Source of the DNA: JBOGJG01 sp050747825
GTDB taxonomy: Bacteria; Acidobacteriota; UBA6911; RPQK01; JBOGJG01
DNA: 11,523 nucleotides
Direction: 5' to 3'
Assembly (NCBI GenBank): GCA_050747825.1
Contig: JBOGJG010000295.1
Span: forward strand, 1 to 11,523
The position numbers were made by a program, and so were the translations under genes. The stretch's first letter is position 1, and every line of letters begins with the position of its first letter. The notes below the pieces were generated by a model, which worked only from the letters and a program-made list of their open reading frames with translations, had not been told where the DNA came from and did not search any database. Shown piece by piece: positions 7,229-11,523 of the stretch.

Positions 7229-10200
7229 ATGAAAAGGATTTTAATACTGGCGGCACTGGTCGCCATCGTGATCCTGTTGGGTTGGTTTATAACTCAATTC
7301 AATGGGGAGGACACCACCGAACAAGGTCTGGCCTCTATCCAGGTGCCGGAGGGCTTTGCCGTCGAACTGGCAGCAGGACCTGACTTGGTCTCTTATCCCA
7401 TGATGGCGGCTCTCGATGAACGGGGGCGCCTCTTTGTTTCCGAATCAACGGGCGCCAATACGATGACCACCGAAGAGATGCTGGAAAACCCCACCTATCG
7501 CATCCGGATGTTGGAAGACACCAATCATGACGGAATCTTCGATAAAAGCAACGTATTTGCCGACAAGATCACGCTTCCACAGGGAGGCGCCTGGCATCAG
7601 GGAGCTCTCTACGTCTCAGCGGCGCCCGACTTGCTGCGCTTCGAAGATACGAATGATGATGGGGTGGCGGACAAACGCGAGGTCGTTTTGACCGGCTGGA
7701 CCTTGAACGTGAATGCCGCCGTTCTCCATGGGCCCTTCTTAGGTCCGGATGGCTGGCTTTATCTGACCGATGCCCGTCGCGGATACGAGATCCGAACGAA
7801 GGAAGGTGAAGTCCTGAAAGGCAAAGGGGGCCGGATCTGGCGTTGCCGTCCGGATGGAACCGGCCTGGAATGGGTGTCTGCAGGAGGTTTTGATAATCCA
7901 ATTGAGTTAATTTTCACGCCTGCAGGCGAGACCATCAGCACGATGACTTACTTTATCAATCCGCAGGCGGGGCAGCGCGACGCGCTGATGCACTGGGTGG
8001 AGGGAGGCGTTTACCCGAAACCGCATTCCGTCATTGAAGAAGACACACTGACAAGGACCGGCGACTTGATGCCCGTCATGACCAAGTTTGCTCGAGTGGC
8101 GCCCTCCGGACTCCTTCGCTATCGCAGTACAGGCTTGGGAGAAGAGTATCAGGGCAATCTCTTCAGTGCGCAATTCAACACCCATCGGGTATTGCGGCAC
8201 ATCGTTCACCGCAATGGGGCAACTTTCAGGACCGAAGATCAAGACTTTTTAACTTCCACCGATCCGGATTTCCATCCGACCGACGTCCTTGAGGACGCTG
8301 ACGGGAGTCTTTTAGTCCTGGACACCGGAGGGTGGTTCATAAAAGGCTGCCCCATGTCCCGGGTGACCAAACCTGAGTTTCGAGGCGCGATCTACCGAAT
8401 TCGAAAGACGGACAACCCTAAAGTCGAAGATCCTCGCGGAACACAAGTCGATTTTGCTGCTTTGAGGCCGCAGGAATTGGCCCGATATTTGAAGGATTCA
8501 AGGATAGCCGTTCGGGACCAGGCCAAGGAGCACCTGGTTAGACGCGGCGAGATCGCCGTAAAGGCACTGGCTGGCTTGCTTCAGAGTTCCTCCTGGCCTG
8601 AGGTCCGCTGCAATGCGGTGTTCAGCCTTTTCCAAATCGGCACGCCCCAGGCAATGGAGGAGGTCCGGTCTGCTTTAAGCGATCCCGATTTTCAGGTGCG
8701 GATAGCAGCCGCGCGCGCCGCCGGCATGGGAAAAGATCAAGCCGCGCTAGAGCAACTGATGCAGGCGGCTCAGCGTGACGAACACCCTGCGGCCCGGCGC
8801 CAGGCTGCAACGGCCCTCGGACAGATTGGCAATCCCCGCGCCGCTTGGGCGCTGTTGAAGTCAGCCGCCGATCCGCAAGACCGCTTCGTTGAGCATTCAA
8901 TAATTTACTCTTTGATTTCCCTCGATACACCGGAGCCATTGATCCGGGCTCTCAATGCACCCTCACCTGAGGTGCAGAAGGCGGCTCTAATCGCGCTGGA
9001 TCAGATGGAAGGAGAGCCCTTAAAGCGACAGCATCTGATTCCCTTTCTGAGTCACTCGGATCAGGAACTGCGACGCACGTCACTTTGGGTCGCTACACAT
9101 CACCCGGAGTGGTCGAATGAAATCGTAAAGTACCTGCGCACGCGTTTGGACGAACCGGAGTTTTCAGGTCAGGAGGCGGACTCGGTGGGAGAAGTCTTGA
9201 TCTCGTTTTGCGAGGACCCGAGCGCGCAGCAGGCGGTTGCGGAAAATTTGGGAAACCCGGCCATTACTTCCCAGCGTAAGATTTTCTTACTGGATACGAT
9301 GAATCGCTGTCCGGTCAGTCCCTTTCCGGAAAGCTGGATCGGCCAGGTCCGCTCACAGTTGCAGAGCTCGGAAGAGCGTGTGCGGTCACGAGCCGTACAA
9401 CTGGTCCGGGCACGAGCCCTGACCGAATTTACGAGCGAATTGGAGCGAATCGCGAACGATCCTCAGGAGCCGGCCGCACTTCGTGTGGCGGCTCTGGACG
9501 CGCTGGCCATGACTGGGCCCGAGTTGTCCGAGTCCCAGTTCAGGTTTCTGCTGGAGCTCATCCAGCCTGACAATGAGGCGCTGCTGCGCCAGGTGGCAGC
9601 GGGAGTGCTCGGGCAGGCCGAATTGAACAATGAGCAGCTTACGATTCTGGCTCGGGAACACCTGGCCCAGGCCGATCCATTGATCCAGAGCAGACTGGTT
9701 GAGGCCTTCAAGGGGGAAGATAATCCTGAAGTCGGTGAAGCTTTGGTCGCTGCCCTGAAGAGGTCTTCGGAAGGCCTGGACAGTTACGCCGAGCAGGGCT
9801 TGCGCGATCTCTTTGCCTCTTACCCGGAGAGCATACAAGCGTCAGCTCAACCTTTGATCGACAGCATGCAGAAAAGGCGCGAGGAGCGTGTAGTCCAGCT
9901 TCATCAATTGAATGATCAGCTCGAGGAAGGAGACGTCGGGCGTGGCCGGCAGATTTTCTTTGGCAATAAAGTGGGCTGCTCCAGTTGTCACACCGTCGGG
10001 ACCGAGGGAGGGCGGGTTGGTCCGGATCTGACTTCTATTGGCGCCATTCGCTCGCGGCACGATCTACTGGAGGCTATTGTTTTCCCCAGCGCCAGTTTTG
10101 TGCGCGAGTACGAGGCTTTTCGCGTGAAAACCGATCGTGAGATGTATTCGGGAATGGTTGCCGATCGGACTCCCGAAACAGTTGTACTGGTTACCGGCGC

Positions 10201-10363
10201 CGATTCCCGGGTGAGGGTTCCGCGAGATCAAGTCACCTCGATGGAAGCTTCTTCGGTTTCAATTATGCCGGAGGGTTTGGATCAATCTCTTACGAAAGAG
10301 GAATTTGCTGATCTAATCGCTTTCCTGGAGGCACAGAAACAGAGGCCAGATGATGGAAAATAA
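7229..10363 (+). CDS. Membrane-anchored propeller/HEAT/cytochrome c 'membrane-bound dehydrogenase' (PVC type)
   Basis: 1044 residues. Residues 3-22 are a hydrophobic N-terminal anchor or signal, so the bulk faces the periplasm. Residues 35-395 form a sugar-dehydrogenase-like propeller of the TIGR02604 type, opening with IQVPEGFAVELAAGPDLV. It carries calcium-loop-like segments at Asp97 (DTNHDGIFD) and Asp140 (DTNDDGVAD), and ends in HPTDVLEDADGSLLVLDTGGW and RGAIYRIRK. Residues 410-890 are HEAT-like helical repeats, for example AVFSLFQIGTPQAMEEVRSAL and AATALGQIGNPRAAWALL. Residues 900-1040 are a TIGR02603-type cytochrome c domain: CSSCH at 917-921 binds heme c covalently, and Met1013 (IMPEG) is the probable sixth ligand. 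The family is thought to oxidise a substrate and pass electrons to heme, but substrates are mostly unknown and PQQ dependence is unproven. No strong Shine-Dalgarno sequence precedes the ATG. The 3' end overlaps the next gene. Confidence 0.93.
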   Translation: MKRILILAALVAIVILLGWFITQFNGEDTTEQGLASIQVPEGFAVELAAGPDLVSYPMMAALDERGRLFVSESTGANTMTTEEMLENPTYRIRMLEDTNHDGIFDKSNVFADKITLPQGGAWHQGALYVSAAPDLLRFEDTNDDGVADKREVVLTGWTLNVNAAVLHGPFLGPDGWLYLTDARRGYEIRTKEGEVLKGKGGRIWRCRPDGTGLEWVSAGGFDNPIELIFTPAGETISTMTYFINPQAGQRDALMHWVEGGVYPKPHSVIEEDTLTRTGDLMPVMTKFARVAPSGLLRYRSTGLGEEYQGNLFSAQFNTHRVLRHIVHRNGATFRTEDQDFLTSTDPDFHPTDVLEDADGSLLVLDTGGWFIKGCPMSRVTKPEFRGAIYRIRKTDNPKVEDPRGTQVDFAALRPQELARYLKDSRIAVRDQAKEHLVRRGEIAVKALAGLLQSSSWPEVRCNAVFSLFQIGTPQAMEEVRSALSDPDFQVRIAAARAAGMGKDQAALEQLMQAAQRDEHPAARRQAATALGQIGNPRAAWALLKSAADPQDRFVEHSIIYSLISLDTPEPLIRALNAPSPEVQKAALIALDQMEGEPLKRQHLIPFLSHSDQELRRTSLWVATHHPEWSNEIVKYLRTRLDEPEFSGQEADSVGEVLISFCEDPSAQQAVAENLGNPAITSQRKIFLLDTMNRCPVSPFPESWIGQVRSQLQSSEERVRSRAVQLVRARALTEFTSELERIANDPQEPAALRVAALDALAMTGPELSESQFRFLLELIQPDNEALLRQVAAGVLGQAELNNEQLTILAREHLAQADPLIQSRLVEAFKGEDNPEVGEALVAALKRSSEGLDSYAEQGLRDLFASYPESIQASAQPLIDSMQKRREERVVQLHQLNDQLEEGDVGRGRQIFFGNKVGCSSCHTVGTEGGRVGPDLTSIGAIRSRHDLLEAIVFPSASFVREYEAFRVKTDREMYSGMVADRTPETVVLVTGADSRVRVPRDQVTSMEASSVSIMPEGLDQSLTKEEFADLIAFLEAQKQRPDDGK
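10341..10345 (+). promoter_or_regulatory. Ribosome binding site AGAGG inside the dehydrogenase gene
   Basis: AGAGG ends 7 nt before the ATG at 10353 and 4 nt before the adjacent ATG at 10350. The 7-nt spacing equals that of two other genes here, which favours 10353 as the start of the downstream gene. Confidence 0.5.
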
Positions 10364-11523
10364 GAAAAATTCTCGCAAGAAGCGTGGAACTTTAAATCGG
10401 CGGGAACTGATCAAGTATACGACCGCTGCCGGCCTTTTCGGCGCCCAGGGCGCCGTTGCCCAAGGAAACGAGGCGGGCAATGCCCATCCCGTAGTTGTAG
10501 AAAATAGTCGCCCTGGTACCACCGATTGGCAGCTTACGTATGTCCGCAGCCAGCATTATCGATCACCATTAATTGAAGGGTATTGCTCGAGAGCCACGGT
10601 TCGTCCCGGAGAAACCATCGATCTGTTTCTGAGCGCCGATCCTGCCACCCCGGTTGTGATCGACATCTACCGCACCGGGTACTACGGTGGTACGGGCGGA
10701 CGATTGATCACGCGATTAGGGCCGTTTGAAGTCACTCCTCAGCCTGAACCCCCTATCGCCGAGTTCCGGGTTCGCGAATGCCGATGGGAGCGGACCACGG
10801 CCTTGACTATCCCGGATGACTGGTTGAGTGGTGTCTATCTTGGAAAATTGAGCTGTGCAAATCAACGTTTTCAGAGCTATATCATCTTTATCGTGCGAGA
10901 TGATCGCCAGGCCGATCTCTTGTTTCAATGTAGCGACACTACCTGGCAGGCCTATAACAAGTGGCCTGACGAATTTTCGCTCTACGACAGTGACCCGCCT
11001 GAGCAGCCCCATAGTTCCAGGACCTGGGTCAGCTTCGATCGTCCTTATGGGAAGTACCCTCAGGTGGTGGATCATCCGCTTTCCCAAGGCTCGGGTGAAT
11101 ATCTGCTGTGGGAATTCCCTCTGAGTTTTTGGCTGGAAAAACTGGGTTACGACGTCACCTACTGCTCCAATATCGATACCCACGTCGATGCTGAAGGTCT
11201 GAGCCGGGTCAAGGCTTTTATCTCGGTCGGCCATGACGAGTACTGGACGCTTGACATGTTCAACAATGTCAAAAATGCAGTGACTCAGGGACTCAATGCA
11301 GCCTTTCTTTCCGGCAACAGCATCATGTGGGCCATTGCCCTGGATCCGAGCGCCGATCTGAACCCTGAAATCATCGATCCGAGAACCGGCCTGACCGAAG
11401 CCGGCAAGCGCGTTCCGGTGAAGCCCAATTCTGGCGGAAATCCCAATCGACTCATGCCTCGGGTGGGGCGTTTCGGAGGAGTCACTCCGGAAGAAGAGGA
11501 GACCGGGATTATGGGGCCATTCG
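10353..11523 (+). CDS. Tat-exported N,N-dimethylformamidase large-subunit-like protein (3' partial)
   Basis: 390 codons are visible and the frame runs open off the window end. ATG 10353 is chosen from the upstream AGAGG; ATG 10350 is one codon earlier. The N-terminus is a twin-arginine signal: a basic lead, then NRRELIK with Arg16-Arg17, then a hydrophobic TTAAGLFGAQGAVA. Export of a folded, cofactor-loaded protein would follow. The body matches, from memory, the N,N-dimethylformamidase beta (large) subunit family: YRTGYYGGTGGRLI (106-119), the CSDTTWQAYNKW segment (to Trp204), FDRPYG, and the hallmark VGHDEYW (292-298). Characterised DMFase has a mononuclear iron held by two tyrosines and a glutamate. 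Tyr297 is a candidate ligand, but the rest lies beyond the window or cannot be aligned by eye. Its start overlaps the dehydrogenase gene by 11 nt, implying coupled translation. Many family members are uncharacterised, so DMF is not necessarily the substrate. Confidence 0.85.
   Translation, partial: MENKKNSRKKRGTLNRRELIKYTTAAGLFGAQGAVAQGNEAGNAHPVVVENSRPGTTDWQLTYVRSQHYRSPLIEGYCSRATVRPGETIDLFLSADPATPVVIDIYRTGYYGGTGGRLITRLGPFEVTPQPEPPIAEFRVRECRWERTTALTIPDDWLSGVYLGKLSCANQRFQSYIIFIVRDDRQADLLFQCSDTTWQAYNKWPDEFSLYDSDPPEQPHSSRTWVSFDRPYGKYPQVVDHPLSQGSGEYLLWEFPLSFWLEKLGYDVTYCSNIDTHVDAEGLSRVKAFISVGHDEYWTLDMFNNVKNAVTQGLNAAFLSGNSIMWAIALDPSADLNPEIIDPRTGLTEAGKRVPVKPNSGGNPNRLMPRVGRFGGVTPEEEETGIMGPF

Noticed and set aside
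9386..9838. 150-codon open frame on the minus strand
   Set aside because: It is antisense to the HEAT-repeat part of the dehydrogenase gene and has no recognisable features.
10716..11234. 172-codon open frame on the minus strand
   Set aside because: It is antisense to the DMFase-like gene, which carries family motifs in the sense frame throughout this stretch.

Overview
The window comes from a bacterial chromosome of moderate G+C (roughly mid-50s percent by eye). It is packed with exported or membrane-anchored proteins. Several types present are familiar from Acidobacteriota and the Planctomycetota/Verrucomicrobiota group: a propeller-HEAT-cytochrome c 'membrane-bound dehydrogenase', a CRTAC1-like FG-GAP/ASPIC protein beside a TPR protein, and many NHL/TolB-like propellers. 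A GGTCAGT short tandem repeat (peptide QWSVVS) recalls junk repeats seen in such genomes. I favour Acidobacteriota, with the PVC group as the alternative. No rRNA, tRNA, CRISPR array, insertion sequence or phage gene was seen.

Region 1 (1-4318, + strand) looks like one operon of four genes with gaps of 28, 27 and 3 nt. They are the 3' part of an alpha/beta-hydrolase gene fused in frame to an NHL propeller, an exported TolB/PD40-type propeller, an NHL lipoprotein that closely resembles the peptidyl-alpha-hydroxyglycine lyase (PAL) fold, and an IclR-family regulator. The regulator probably controls the operon or a lost neighbour.

Region 2 (4319-4499) has no intact gene. It holds a short, frameshifted stretch encoding two hydrophobic segments that resemble the N-terminus of an L-lactate permease (LctP). 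The stretch is cut off where the convergent minus-strand gene ends.

Region 3 (4500-7168) is a head-to-head pair: a seven-repeat FG-GAP/VCBS protein with a C-terminal ASPIC/UnbV domain on the minus strand, and an exported eight-TPR protein on the plus strand. Their 5' ends overlap or nearly touch. A good sigma70-like promoter for the TPR gene (TTGAAA-17-AATAAT) lies inside the signal-peptide codons of the minus-strand gene.

Region 4 (7229-11523, + strand) encodes a 1044-residue membrane-anchored propeller/HEAT/cytochrome c protein. Its 3' end overlaps the start of a Tat-exported protein of the N,N-dimethylformamidase large-subunit type, which runs off the window. The overlap suggests co-expression of an envelope redox protein with a metal-dependent amidohydrolase-like protein. 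Their common substrate cannot be told from sequence.
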